Assembly: GCF_041020765.1 (NCBI RefSeq)
Contig: NZ_JBEUEJ010000018.1
Reading direction: 5' to 3' (one strand)
Origin: Kineococcus terrestris
Lineage (GTDB): Bacteria > Actinomycetota > Actinomycetes > Actinomycetales > Kineococcaceae
Length of the DNA stretch: 64,000 nt
Part shown: in pieces, positions 24,806 through 33,388 of the stretch
Numbering within the stretch: position 1 is the first letter of the stretch
Layout of the letters: each line of letters begins with the position of its first letter
The notes under the pieces: generated by a model
Databases searched by the model: none
The model's input: the letters and a program-made list of their open reading frames with translations, nothing else
Told to the model about the DNA's origin: nothing
Translations under genes and position numbers: made by a program

Positions 24806-25864
24806 TCAGCGCGACGGCGGGGCGATGGACCCGCGCTCGACGAGCGGGCACTCCAGCAGGACGCGCGACGTCCCCGGGGTGCCCGCGCCGTCGCCGTCGC
24901 CGTCCCCGTCCAGCTCGGCGAGGAGGTGGGCGACGGCCCGCTCCCCCATCTCCCGGAACGGCAGCCGCACCGTCGTCAGCGCGGGGACGAGGACGGGGGC
25001 GACGTTCTCGTCGTCGTCGTAGCCGACGACGGACACGTCGCGCGGCACGGACAACCCGAGGCTGGCGGCGGCCAGGACGGCGCCGACGGCGACGCGGTCG
25101 TTCGCGCACACCAGCGCGGTCGGCCGGTCGGGACGGCTGAGGACCTCGACGGCGGCGCGGTGCCCGGCGGCGATGTCCCAGCCGGTGACGACCCGCCGCA
25201 GCGGCGCCAGCCCGGCCTCCTCGACGGCCGTGGCGAGCCCCTGCGCGCGCTGGTCGGCGGCCACGACCCGGTAGTGCTGCCCGGCGACCTCGGGGGTGCC
25301 GTCGAGGGCGACGACGTCGCGGTGCCCGGCGTCCAGCACCGCCCGCACCTGCCGCGCGCCACCGGCGACCTCGTCGGGCACGTACCCGGTGACCCGCCCC
25401 GCCGGGTCGTAGGCGTCTGCGAGGACGGCCGGCAGCGTGCGCATGACCTCGGGCACGTCGTACTCGCGGTGGGTCATCGCGGCGAACAGCAGGGCGTCGA
25501 CTCGGCGGTCCAGCAGCGTCTGGAACGCCTGGCGCTCGCGCTCCTCGTCGTGGTGGGTGTCCAGGACGACGAGGACGTGCCCGGCGTCCTCGGCGGTGCG
25601 GGCCGCGCCCTCCAGCAGCCGCCCGCCGAACGCGGAGGTGGCGATGGCGTCGGTGACGACGCCGAGGGTGCGGGTGCGCTGGGTGCGCAGGCTGAGGGCG
25701 ACGGAGTTGGGCGTGTAGTCCAGCTCGGCGGCCGCCCGCAGGATCGCCGCCTGCTTGTCGGCGGCGATGTTCCCGGCGCCGCGGCCGTTGAGGACCATCG
25801 AGACGGCCGACCGGGAGACCCCCGCCAGCTTCGCCACGTCCTGCGACGTCGCTCTCCGTGCCAC
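24806..25864 (-). CDS. LacI-family transcriptional repressor
   Basis: This 352-residue regulator starts at GTG 25864 on the minus strand. The LacI helix-turn-helix is TSQDVAKLAGVSRSAVSMVL, followed by a hinge helix and a periplasmic-binding-protein-like effector domain (LGVVTDAIATSAFGGRLLEGA, VCANDRVAVGAV and SVVGYDDDENVAPVLVPALTTVRLPF). It should bind a sugar and release operator DNA. The operator-like palindromes at the sugar operon promoter and a near copy just upstream of its own start make it the likely regulator of both. Confidence 0.94.
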   Translation of the reverse strand: MARRATSQDVAKLAGVSRSAVSMVLNGRGAGNIAADKQAAILRAAAELDYTPNSVALSLRTQRTRTLGVVTDAIATSAFGGRLLEGAARTAEDAGHVLVVLDTHHDEERERQAFQTLLDRRVDALLFAAMTHREYDVPEVMRTLPAVLADAYDPAGRVTGYVPDEVAGGARQVRAVLDAGHRDVVALDGTPEVAGQHYRVVAADQRAQGLATAVEEAGLAPLRRVVTGWDIAAGHRAAVEVLSRPDRPTALVCANDRVAVGAVLAAASLGLSVPRDVSVVGYDDDENVAPVLVPALTTVRLPFREMGERAVAHLLAELDGDGDGDGAGTPGTSRVLLECPLVERGSIAPPSR

Positions 25865-25878
25865 CCGCCGACCGTACC

Positions 25879-25891
25879 TGACTCGCGTGAG
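25879..25891. promoter_or_regulatory. Operator-like site in front of the LacI-type gene
   Basis: TGACTCGCGTGAG matches 11 of 13 bases of TGACACGTGTGAG found at the sugar operon promoter (19610-19622). It lies 15 nt before the repressor GTG, a position that suits autoregulation. Confidence 0.5.
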
Positions 25892-25972
25892 GCGCCGGTC
25901 GGCGGTCGTTGGACGAGCGCCCCGCACCGCGCGAGGCCGTCTGCGAGGATGGGCGCGGCCGCGCGCGGCCGA

Positions 25973-26045
25973 GGGCCTCTAGCTCAACTGGCAGAGCAGC
26001 GGACTTTTAATCCGCGGGTTCAGGGTTCGAGCCCCTGGGGGCCCA
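25973..26045 (+). tRNA. tRNA-Lys (anticodon TTT)
   Basis: The 73-nt cloverleaf folds completely. The acceptor stem is GGGCCTC/GGGGCCC with one G:T pair and the discriminator is A26045. The D-arm is GCTC/GAGC. The anticodon stem GCGGA/TCCGC has loop CTTTTAA, giving anticodon TTT. The T-arm is CAGGG-TTCGAGC-CCCTG. CCA is not encoded. The 3' part serves as the attachment site of the integrated element: the integrase gene on the other strand ends inside this tRNA. Confidence 0.96.
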
Positions 26046-27319
26046 CCGCGGTGACCTGCGACTTCACCGCCTGGAGGGCTCCTGGCGGCGGTCGCGAGCA
26101 CCTCAGGCGCTAACACCTCGCTAACACCGCGCGCGGTGCCGCCGCGCGTGTAGGCCACCGCCGCGGCGATGGCGTCGGCCGCTGAGCGCGCCACGGCCGG
26201 CACGACGTGCGTGTAAAGGTCGGCCGTGATGCTCGTCGTGGAGTGGCCCAGCCGGTCGCTGACGACCTTGATGTCCACCCCGGCGGCCAGCGCCAGGCTG
26301 GCGTGGGTGTGGCGCAGGTCGTGCAACCGGATTGGCGGCACTCCCGCTGCTTCGACGAGCTTGCGGAAGGTGTGGGTCACGACGTCGGGACGCAGCAGCT
26401 CACCGTTCTCCCGGGTGAAGACCAGCCCGTGCTCGACCCACGCCTCGCCCCACGCGGCGCGCTCGGCCTGTTGCACGACCTGGTGGCCGCTCAGCACCTC
26501 GACCGTCAGCGGGTCGATGGGCACCACCCGTGCGCCGGCGGCCGTCTTCGGCACTCCCAGCTGCGGGCGGCCGTCGCCGTCTGTGATCTGCCAGGCGACG
26601 ACGACGTGGGCGCGCTGGAGGTCGACGTCGCGCCAGTGCAGCCCGATGGCCTCGCCGCGGCGCATGCCGGTGAAGGCGATGAGGTGGAACAGCGCGGAGA
26701 GCCGGTGATCGGCGGCGGTGTCGAGGAACGCGGCAATGTGCTGCGGTTCCCACACGGAGCTGCGCGCGGGCCGGTGCTGCGGCAGTTCCACCTGCACCGC
26801 GGGGTTCCACGCGATGAGCCGGCGCTTGACCGCGGTGTTGAGCGCGGAGCGCAGGGTGCGGTGCACGTGCTGGACGGTCGCCGCGGACGTGCCGCCGCGG
26901 CGGCTGTCGAGCAGGTCGGAGTACAGGGCGTCGAGGTGGTCGGCGCGCAGGTCCTGCAGGCGGTAGTGCCCCAGCGAGGGCGCGAGGTACCGCCGGATGT
27001 GCATCGCGTAGCTGCGCCGGGTGGTCTCGCGCAGGTTGCGCTTGCCCGCCAGCCACTCGTCCAGGTACTCGGCGACGGTGAGAGGGCGGTCCTGGCGGAC
27101 TCCGGCCTGCTGCCGGGCAACTTCGGCGTCGAGCGCGTGCTGCGCCTCGCGCTTGGTGGCGAAGCCGGAGCGGCTGGTCTGCCGCCGCTTGCCGTCGGGG
27201 CGCCGGCCGGCGTCGACGATGAAGCCCCACGGTCCGCGGCAGCGGTGCGGCAGGAGTTCACCGTCCGCGCCGCGCGGGCAGGCGGCCACGTGCCGCTGCC
27301 ACACGGTGCCCCTCTTCAC
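25979..27319 (-). CDS. Tyrosine site-specific integrase ending inside tRNA-Lys
   Basis: This 446-residue phage-type integrase starts at ATG 27319. An arm-binding AP2-like N-terminus (WGFIVDAGRRPDGKRRQTSRSG) precedes an SAM-like core-binding domain (~80-180). The catalytic domain has R220 (TGMRRGE), H333-x-x-R336 (LHDLRHTHASLAL) and Y369 (ADLYTHVV). The reading frame continues ~75 residues beyond the usual end, and the last ~22 codons are the complement of the tRNA gene. The stop TAG falls at tRNA position 7-9, so the protein C-terminus depends on the integrated state. Its ATG overlaps the excisionase stop by 4 nt. Confidence 0.95.
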   Translation of the reverse strand: MKRGTVWQRHVAACPRGADGELLPHRCRGPWGFIVDAGRRPDGKRRQTSRSGFATKREAQHALDAEVARQQAGVRQDRPLTVAEYLDEWLAGKRNLRETTRRSYAMHIRRYLAPSLGHYRLQDLRADHLDALYSDLLDSRRGGTSAATVQHVHRTLRSALNTAVKRRLIAWNPAVQVELPQHRPARSSVWEPQHIAAFLDTAADHRLSALFHLIAFTGMRRGEAIGLHWRDVDLQRAHVVVAWQITDGDGRPQLGVPKTAAGARVVPIDPLTVEVLSGHQVVQQAERAAWGEAWVEHGLVFTRENGELLRPDVVTHTFRKLVEAAGVPPIRLHDLRHTHASLALAAGVDIKVVSDRLGHSTTSITADLYTHVVPAVARSAADAIAAAVAYTRGGTARGVSEVLAPEVLATAARSPPGGEVAGHRGGPPGARTLNPRIKSPLLCQLS

Positions 27320-27525
27320 CGCTGCACCCCGACGAGGGCGAGGAGCGGCGCGGTGGGGACCCGGATGAGCTTGCCCAGCCGGACGACGGGCGTAGGCCAG
27401 CTGTCGGTGCGGATCAGCTCGTAGGCGGCGGTGCGCCCGATCCCGAGGACGGCCGCCGCGGTGGGCACGTCGACGACGGGCGGCAGGGTGCGGATCTGGT
27501 CCAGGTCCAGCTGGAGGCGGCTCAT
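27316..27525 (-). CDS. Excisionase-type helix-turn-helix protein
   Basis: This 69-residue MerR-like HTH_17 protein starts at ATG 27525 behind GGGAGAGGA; a longer frame upstream is low-complexity and unlikely. The motif VPTAAAVLGIGRTAAYELIR is the DNA-binding helix pair, and VRLGKLIRVPTAPLLALVG is the wing. Excisionases bend attachment-site DNA and steer the integrase towards excision. The 4-nt overlap with the integrase couples their expression. Confidence 0.88.
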   Translation of the reverse strand: MSRLQLDLDQIRTLPPVVDVPTAAAVLGIGRTAAYELIRTDSWPTPVVRLGKLIRVPTAPLLALVGVQR

Positions 27526-27598
27526 CGGTCCTCTCCCGTCGGGGTGCTGCTCAGGATGACGTGGACACCGGTCCGGCGCGGGCGGCGGGCGCGGCGCA

Positions 27599-28690
27599 TC
27601 AGTCGGTGAAGGAGACGTGGACGTGGTCGTAGTGGCCACCGGTGGCGCTGTCAGCGTCGTAGACACCACCACCGGTGTAAGCGCGCCAGCCCTCGTCGTC
27701 CCGCCCCGCGGACCAGATGCGCCCCTGCCAGATGACGTACTTCACGTGCAGCGCAGCGGCGTTGGCCTGCAGCCAGGCGGCCAGCTGCCAGCCGGCGGTG
27801 ACGTCGTCACCGCCGGGGAACTTCCCCAGCTTGCCGAAGGTGATGTCGCAGCCCTTGCCCTGCGGGTGGTCGGAGGTGGGGTTCCACGCGTGCGCGTCCC
27901 AGCAGGAGGTGGGCCGCTTGCCGAACGTCGCCCAGATCTGCTGCACACCCCAGTTCGTGGCTGGGGTGACGCACCCGCCGGTGCCGGTGGGGTCGGGGAC
28001 CGTGCAGCCGGCCGAACGGCCGGCGAAGGCCGTCGCTGCCCCGCCGCCCACCGTGGCCGGCTCGGCCGTGAACTCGTCCAGGTAGCGGTGGATCGCCTCC
28101 AGGTACGCGGCGACCTGGTCGGCGCACCCCGCGCCGCACCCCGCCTCCCCGGCGACGGGAACGCCAGTGGCCGAGCCGGTCACCCGTGAGCAGCCCGCGA
28201 TGTGGCACACCGCCACGGCGTCCAAAGGGCTGGCGCCCTTGCCGGTGACCTGCACGTGCCTGGTCATGGCCCGCAGGTTGGTGCACATCCACGGCAGGAC
28301 GACGCTGAAGTGCCGCCACGGGTCCCACACGGTGTGGTCCGCCGGTGGGCGACCGCCAGCAGGCCAGCCCACTCCGCCCCCGGCAGCGCTCCACGTGCCG
28401 GGCATCGCCTGCAACAGGCCGGCGGCGCCGGCGGAGGAGGCGGCGCGCGGGTCCCAGCTGGACTCGACCTGCACCTGTGCGACCAGCCACGTGAGCGGCA
28501 GCTCGGGGCACGAGGCTGCGCGTGCCGACTCCAGCGCGTCGAGCCACGGGAGCGCCGCGTCGGGCAGCGCCTCGACGTCGAGCGCCTGGCCCGGTGCCAC
28601 AGCGGCCTGCGCATCGGCGTCGAACATGGCGCCACCGATGAGGACCGTGCCGCAGAGCAGAGCCAGGAGCCCGGTGATCGCCGACCTCAT
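27599..28690 (-). CDS. Secreted lytic transglycosylase (VirB1-like) with peptidase-like C-terminal domain
   Basis: This 363-residue exported protein starts at ATG 28690. A signal peptide (AITGLLALLCGTVLIGGAMF) precedes an SLT domain with catalytic E76 in AQVQVESSWDPRA, followed by SSAGAAGLLQAMPGTW. From ~residue 245 a second domain reads SDHPQGKGCDITFGKLG and GGHYDHVHVSF; its SDHPxGxxxD and DHVHV motifs resemble M15-type or ARB-07466-like peptidoglycan hydrolases. The pair would open the cell wall for the conjugation channel. It sits 23 kb from the secretion genes, beside the integrase. Confidence 0.9.
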   Translation of the reverse strand: MRSAITGLLALLCGTVLIGGAMFDADAQAAVAPGQALDVEALPDAALPWLDALESARAASCPELPLTWLVAQVQVESSWDPRAASSAGAAGLLQAMPGTWSAAGGGVGWPAGGRPPADHTVWDPWRHFSVVLPWMCTNLRAMTRHVQVTGKGASPLDAVAVCHIAGCSRVTGSATGVPVAGEAGCGAGCADQVAAYLEAIHRYLDEFTAEPATVGGGAATAFAGRSAGCTVPDPTGTGGCVTPATNWGVQQIWATFGKRPTSCWDAHAWNPTSDHPQGKGCDITFGKLGKFPGGDDVTAGWQLAAWLQANAAALHVKYVIWQGRIWSAGRDDEGWRAYTGGGVYDADSATGGHYDHVHVSFTD

Positions 28691-28926
28691 GAGCCACCAC
28701 TCCCCTCACGGCTACGGTTGGCCTCTGCACCGCGTACGGCGGTGGCCGGTACGGCGTGGGGCGTACCGGCGTGGACGGGACAGGGGCAGGTGCTGCGGGT
28801 CGACGCACGGATCACCACGTCAGCGGTCGATCCGACCTGCCATTTACACCAGTTAACGGGACGCCTCGAAGGCTAGTCCCTTGTGAACAGATGTCAAGGC
28901 ACGGCACAGACGGGAGGGGACGGCTC

Positions 28927-29409
28927 GTGGCGGACGTGCGCCCGGAGGGGGACGGCGCGACTGACAGCACAGGTGCGGGGGCGGCACCGGCCGGGCCGCT
29001 GGCGGCCAAGGTCGACCACCTCTTCCGCACAGTGCGGCCGGCGAAGGGCGAGTACTCCTACGAGCACGTCGCCACGGCCATCCGGGAGGCGGGCGGGCCG
29101 ACGATCTCCGCGGCCTACCTGTGGATGTTGCGCAACGGCAAGCGCGACAACCCCACGATGCGTCACCTGGAGGCGCTGGCGACCTTCTTCGGCGTTCCAC
29201 CGGGCTACTTCTTCGACGACGCGCTGGCCGCCCGGGTCGACGATCAACTGGCTCTACTTGCGACCTTGCGCGACGTTGACGTACGAAGGGTCGCGTTGCG
29301 GGCCTCGGGCCTGAGCAGCGAGAGCCTGTCGACGATCGCCGAGATGATCGAACGAGTGCGTGAGCTCGAGGGTCTGCCGGAGCGGGCCACCGAGGAGCAC
29401 CAGGACTGA
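28927..29409 (+). CDS. XRE-family helix-turn-helix regulator
   Basis: This 160-residue protein starts at GTG 28927 behind GGGAGGGGAC; ATG 28891 in frame is possible. The DNA-binding domain is EYSYEHVATAIREAGGPTISAAYLWMLRNGKRDNPTMRHLEALATFFGVPPGYFFDD, close in layout to EspR-like actinobacterial regulators. A C-terminal helical part may mediate dimerisation. It leads an operon with a peptidase, a multi-pass membrane protein and a second membrane protein, each following closely. Such XRE/ImmA pairs often form a switch in which the peptidase cleaves the repressor. Confidence 0.87.
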   Translation: MADVRPEGDGATDSTGAGAAPAGPLAAKVDHLFRTVRPAKGEYSYEHVATAIREAGGPTISAAYLWMLRNGKRDNPTMRHLEALATFFGVPPGYFFDDALAARVDDQLALLATLRDVDVRRVALRASGLSSESLSTIAEMIERVRELEGLPERATEEHQD

Positions 29410-29424
29410 GAGGACGGTGCAGCC

Positions 29425-29925
29425 GTGAGCCTCCGGGCGCTCCGGCACCGCTGCGCAGCACGCCTGCGCGACCTGACCCTCCCCGACACCTTCAGCGTGG
29501 ACGCGTTCACGACCGCGGTCGCTGATGTCCGCGGCCGTCCCGTGCACGTGCTCCCCCACCGGACGGCCGGCCCGTGCGGCGCGTGGGTGTCGACGGCGAC
29601 CGCCGACTACGTGTTCGTCGACGAGAGCACGAGCGGGCTGCACCGCCGGCACATCCTCGCCCACGAGCTCGCGCACGTGGTCTTCGACCACGGCGGGCCG
29701 GACGTCCTCGCCGGTGACGTCGCCGCGCGTCTGCTGCCGGACGTCGACCCCTCGACGATCGAGCGGGTCCTGCAGCGCAGCTCCTACTCGACCGCCGAGG
29801 AGCGGGAGGCCGAGGTCTTCGCCTCGATGGTGCTCCAGCGCATGCCGGCGTCCGCTCCCTCTTCGTCCGGATCCTCGCAGGAAGTGAGGGCACTGGCGCG
29901 GAGCTTCGGAGCGGCTCGTGTCTGA
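29425..29925 (+). CDS. ImmA/IrrE-type metallopeptidase
   Basis: This 166-residue protein starts at GTG 29425 after GAGAGGAC. The zinc motif is HILAHELAHVVFDHG: H80, E81 and H84 form HExxH. AEEREAEVFASMVLQRM supplies the downstream Glu typical of this family. ImmA/IrrE peptidases cleave XRE repressors to induce mobile-element or stress genes. The gene lies between the XRE regulator and a membrane protein whose GTG it overlaps by 8 nt. The likely substrate is the adjacent regulator. Confidence 0.88.
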   Translation: MSLRALRHRCAARLRDLTLPDTFSVDAFTTAVADVRGRPVHVLPHRTAGPCGAWVSTATADYVFVDESTSGLHRRHILAHELAHVVFDHGGPDVLAGDVAARLLPDVDPSTIERVLQRSSYSTAEEREAEVFASMVLQRMPASAPSSSGSSQEVRALARSFGAARV

Positions 29926-31084
29926 GCGGCTGTCCAGCGTCGTCACGCTCGCGCTCTGCCTCGCGGCCCTGCCGCGCCTGCGCGAGCTCCTGCCCGGGGT
30001 GGACGCCGGCCGCCGCGCGGTGGCGACCGCCGTCGTCACCCTCGCCGCGTCTGCGGTGGCGCTCACCTTCCCCGGGGAGCGCACGCTGTACGCGCTGACG
30101 GGTGTCCCGCACATCGGCGACCTCGTCGGCCGTAGCCTGCTGATGGTCACGGCCGTGGCGGCGCAGTGCATCTTCCTCTTCGCCGCCGAGCCGGAGCAAC
30201 AGCCCAGTCCGCGGCTGCGGCGGCGCGTGGTGGCGCTGGTGGCGGCGCTGGGGGTGCTCGTCGCGGTCTTCGCCCTGGCACCGACCCGCGACGCGTCGGC
30301 GGACTACCTCGTCACGTACGGCGACGAGCCCCTCATCGCTGTCTTCGTCCTTACCTTCACCGCCTTCCTGGGGTGGTGCTTCGCCGACGTGCTGACCGCC
30401 TGGTCACGCCTGGCACGTCGGACGAGCGGCTCCCTCCACACCGGCCTCCACACGCTCGCCGCCGGCGCAGCCGTGGGGCTGGGGTACGTCGTCCTGCGCC
30501 TGACCGGCCAGGTGGCACTGCTGGCCGACTGGCCGTCGGTAGTAGCGGGCACCCGGATCGGCTGCCTCGTGACCGGTTCAGTGGCAGCGCTTCTCGCGGT
30601 GGCAGCGGTGAGCTGGCCGGCCGTCAGCGGCGCCAGCCACGCTGTGCACGAGTGGTCGCGGTCTCGGGCCCGGTTGCGCCAGCTCTACCCGCTGTGGAGC
30701 GACCTGACCGAGGTGGTGCCGCACGTCGCTCTCGAGCGACCCCGACCTCGGGCGGGGGAGCTGATCGCCTTGCTGGACGTGCGGTGGCGGCTGTACCGGC
30801 GGGTCATCGAGATCCACGACGCGCGGCTCGCCCTGCGCGCCTACGCGGACGCGCCGTCACGTGGTACCCGGACCGCGCCAGCCGTTGAAGCGCGCCGGCT
30901 CGCCCGGGCCGTCGCTGCGGCCCGCCGTGGTGCAGCGGTTCGCGAGTCGGTCGCCGGGCCGGCTGCAGCCGCGGTGGCTGACGACGTCGACCGAGAGGCT
31001 GAGTGGCTGTCGAACGTGGCGAGGGAGTACCGGACGCTGACCCGGTCGAGGTCAGCACGAGCGGTTGCCTGGAGCCCGGCGTGA
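29918..31084 (+). CDS. MAB_1171c-like multi-pass membrane protein
   Basis: This 388-residue protein starts at GTG 29918, overlapping the peptidase gene. About seven transmembrane helices span residues 5-240, followed by a ~150-residue cytoplasmic tail with RLRQLYPLWSDLTEVVP and RLYRRVIEIHDARLALRAYA. That combination is characteristic of the MAB_1171c family of putative transporters found in mycobacteria and streptomycetes beside XRE and ImmA-like genes. Function is unknown; it may be a membrane sensor for the switch. The stop overlaps the next GTG. Confidence 0.8.
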   Translation: MSERLSSVVTLALCLAALPRLRELLPGVDAGRRAVATAVVTLAASAVALTFPGERTLYALTGVPHIGDLVGRSLLMVTAVAAQCIFLFAAEPEQQPSPRLRRRVVALVAALGVLVAVFALAPTRDASADYLVTYGDEPLIAVFVLTFTAFLGWCFADVLTAWSRLARRTSGSLHTGLHTLAAGAAVGLGYVVLRLTGQVALLADWPSVVAGTRIGCLVTGSVAALLAVAAVSWPAVSGASHAVHEWSRSRARLRQLYPLWSDLTEVVPHVALERPRPRAGELIALLDVRWRLYRRVIEIHDARLALRAYADAPSRGTRTAPAVEARRLARAVAAARRGAAVRESVAGPAAAAVADDVDREAEWLSNVAREYRTLTRSRSARAVAWSPA

Positions 31085-31692
31085 TCGAGGGACCTCGTCG
31101 ACCCGAGGACCGATCGCTCGCCACCCGCGTAGCGACGATCGTCAGCGAAGTCTTCGCGCCATGGATCTGCGCGGCGGTCATGCCACCGCTGGTCGGGGCG
31201 ATGACGACGACGCCGTGGTGGCGCGGTGCGCTGCTCGGCCTGCTGGTGACGGTGCTGAGTGCCGGCGTGCCGTACGCCGTGGTCGCCCGCGGTGTCCGGA
31301 CCGGTCGCTACGAGGACCACCACGTCAGCCGCCGCGAAGATCGCCCGCTCCTCCTGGCGTTGGCGGTCGGCTGTGTCCTGGCATCGCTGCTGCTGGTGCG
31401 CTGGCTGGGCGCCACGACGGCCACTCAGGTCTTCACCGGTCTCATGTTGGCTAGCGTCGCTGTCGGCGCGGTCATCTCGCGGTGGTGGAAAGTCTCCATG
31501 CACACCCTGGTGCTCACAGCATCGATCACGGTCCTCGTCACTCTGGAGACCGCACTGGCGGTCCTTATCCCGCTAGTAGTCGCCACCGCTTGGTCGCGGT
31601 GGCGACTACGACGCCACACCTGGGGCCAAGTGACGATCGGCAGCGCGGGCGGAGTCGCGCTGGCGGCCGCAGCCTTGGCCGCGGCCTCTTAA
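31081..31692 (+). CDS. Multi-pass membrane protein (PAP2-like)
   Basis: This 203-residue protein starts at GTG 31081 in a 4-nt overlap. It has five to six transmembrane helices. The segment RRWW-like SRWWKVSMHTLVLTASITVL and HHVSRREDRPLLLALAVG resemble proteins annotated as PAP2/isoprenoid phosphatase relatives, but a full acid-phosphatase motif set is not evident. It closes the XRE-ImmA-MAB_1171c operon. A lipid-linked role is possible but unproven. Confidence 0.65.
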   Translation: MIEGPRRPEDRSLATRVATIVSEVFAPWICAAVMPPLVGAMTTTPWWRGALLGLLVTVLSAGVPYAVVARGVRTGRYEDHHVSRREDRPLLLALAVGCVLASLLLVRWLGATTATQVFTGLMLASVAVGAVISRWWKVSMHTLVLTASITVLVTLETALAVLIPLVVATAWSRWRLRRHTWGQVTIGSAGGVALAAAALAAAS

Positions 31693-31925
31693 GGCCTGCC
31701 CTACGGATCATCGAAGGGGCGGCAAATCCGAACGATCAAGAAGCCGGTGCCTGACGACGACCGCAACACGGCGTTGCCGACGATGCGTGCCCACCCTGGA
31801 CAGCCCAATGGCGCCTGCGACACCTCTACCCCACCCAGGCGAGGCCCCGCCTCGGACCTCTCCTAGTCCTTCCATCGCCGCCGACGCGCTAAGCGGTGGT
31901 TAACCATCTGGCATGATCACGGCCT

Positions 31926-32462
31926 ATGAGTGTCCGCATCGGCGGGGGCATCGGGCCCGTGCATGTCAGCACGGGACTCGGCAGCCGCGAGGTGTCCGGT
32001 TGCGCCTACGCCTTCGTCATCGCCATTGTGGTCGGAATCGTCGGTTGGGTCCTTCCCTTCTTCGCCGCTCCGTGGGCACTCTGGCAGCTCGCCACCGCCC
32101 GCCGCCAACGCCGCACCTTCCAGCGCATCACAGCCACGGCCCTCGTCCTGGCCTTCTCCTTGCCGATGGCTGTTTTCGTGGCCGGCCCGTGGTGGGCTCG
32201 CCTGTTCTGGGGCTCGCCGATCCATGACGTAATCGCACACAGCGATACCACCGAGGAGGCCGTCGACGCCCTGCACGCGGCCGGCTGGAAGAACGTTCAG
32301 GTCGTCCCGTACGAGTACAGCCAGCATCCTGGCACCGACGCCAACTGTCGACCCATGGGATTGAACCCGAAGCCGTACCACCATGGCAGCAGCAGCAAGT
32401 TCTTCAAGTCCAAGACGATCCACGTTGAGGTCGATTGCGATCAGAGGGGCTTCGGCACCTAG
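31926..32462 (+). CDS. Hypothetical two-helix membrane protein with His/Lys-rich C-terminus
   Basis: This 178-residue protein starts at ATG 31926. Two hydrophobic segments (FVIAIVVGIVGWVLPFFAAPW and TALVLAFSLPMAVFVAGPW) are followed by an exposed ~85-residue C-terminal domain with WKNVQVVPYEYSQHPGTDANC and two cysteines. No family is recognised. It lies alone after a 233-nt gap and converges with the gene at 32508. It may be an element-encoded envelope protein. Confidence 0.55.
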   Translation: MSVRIGGGIGPVHVSTGLGSREVSGCAYAFVIAIVVGIVGWVLPFFAAPWALWQLATARRQRRTFQRITATALVLAFSLPMAVFVAGPWWARLFWGSPIHDVIAHSDTTEEAVDALHAAGWKNVQVVPYEYSQHPGTDANCRPMGLNPKPYHHGSSSKFFKSKTIHVEVDCDQRGFGT

Positions 32463-32507
32463 CCGTAACCTAACAAACCCAACAGTCACTGGAAACAGGG
32501 CGGACCG

Positions 32508-33383
32508 TCACTCGACCGCGTCGGTGACGGTCCGCCCTTCCCCGGGGAAGTTCCGCTGGTTTGAGCTGGCCAGTGCCGCTCGTGCAGGTCGGTCCTCCCA
32601 CGCCTCTCCATCGATGATGATGGGAGCATCAGCCTCATCGGCGCCTCCCTGCCTGAGCAGGAGAACGGCGATGGCGGTATTCAGTTCCGTGAGCGCATCA
32701 AGCAGTCTGTCCGGTTGCGGGAGATGTTCAAAGGTCTCACCGATGGCTTCGACGAGCTGCAGGGCCTTGTTGATGTCGAGCTCGGCCTGGACGGTCGCCT
32801 CGAAAGCCGATTTGGCGGAGCGCAGTTCCCGAACCTCGGCCTCCAGCTCACGCCGGCGCTGCGCGTACTCACTGTGCACCTCGCGAGCGCGTCGACGCAT
32901 CTGCCGCTCGGCCCGGTCGCGCCCGAGCTCTGCGTCGATGAGGGCGTACACGTCCGGGTCCGCCAGCGCTGCCCGCACCTTCTTGGCCCGATCTTCAACG
33001 GTCAGACGCCGGTCGGGCTTGGAGTCGATGGGCTGCTTGCCCAGTAGGGCCGCCGCAGCACGGACCGTCAAGCCGTCGCGAAGCAGCTCGGGTCGGTCTC
33101 GAAGGTCACGGTGAACCGTCCATGATGCGGCGACCCGGCGCTCGGGCGGCACCTTGCTGGCGACCTCACGGTAGGTACGGAACTGCCCCGACCCGACGCT
33201 GAGAGCTCCTTCCAGGCGCTCGACCAGTTCGGCGGGGACGCCGAGCAGAAAGTCACCGAGTGCGAACTTCGGATCCTCAGGGCCGCGGGTGGACTGCTCG
33301 TTGCGGCGGAGCGGGGGCACAGCCAGCAGCCGCGCCCCCTCCTCCAGCCATGAGTCCCACTCCGGCGGGAGCGGTTCTGTCAT
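32508..33383 (-). CDS. DUF6192/RacO-like accessory protein
   Basis: This 291-residue protein starts at ATG 33383. It has PKFALGDFLLG, QFRTYREVASKVPPERRVAASWTVHRDL, and a long coiled-coil region (RAERQMRRRAREVHSEYAQRRRELEAEV). The phrase order FALGD...RTYR-VAS...SWTVH resembles DUF6192/RacO proteins of streptomycete mobile elements; the match is from memory and tentative. It starts five bases after the stop of the 255-residue gene, so the two form an operon. Confidence 0.6.
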   Translation of the reverse strand: MTEPLPPEWDSWLEEGARLLAVPPLRRNEQSTRGPEDPKFALGDFLLGVPAELVERLEGALSVGSGQFRTYREVASKVPPERRVAASWTVHRDLRDRPELLRDGLTVRAAAALLGKQPIDSKPDRRLTVEDRAKKVRAALADPDVYALIDAELGRDRAERQMRRRAREVHSEYAQRRRELEAEVRELRSAKSAFEATVQAELDINKALQLVEAIGETFEHLPQPDRLLDALTELNTAIAVLLLRQGGADEADAPIIIDGEAWEDRPARAALASSNQRNFPGEGRTVTDAVE

Positions 33384-33388
33384 GAACT

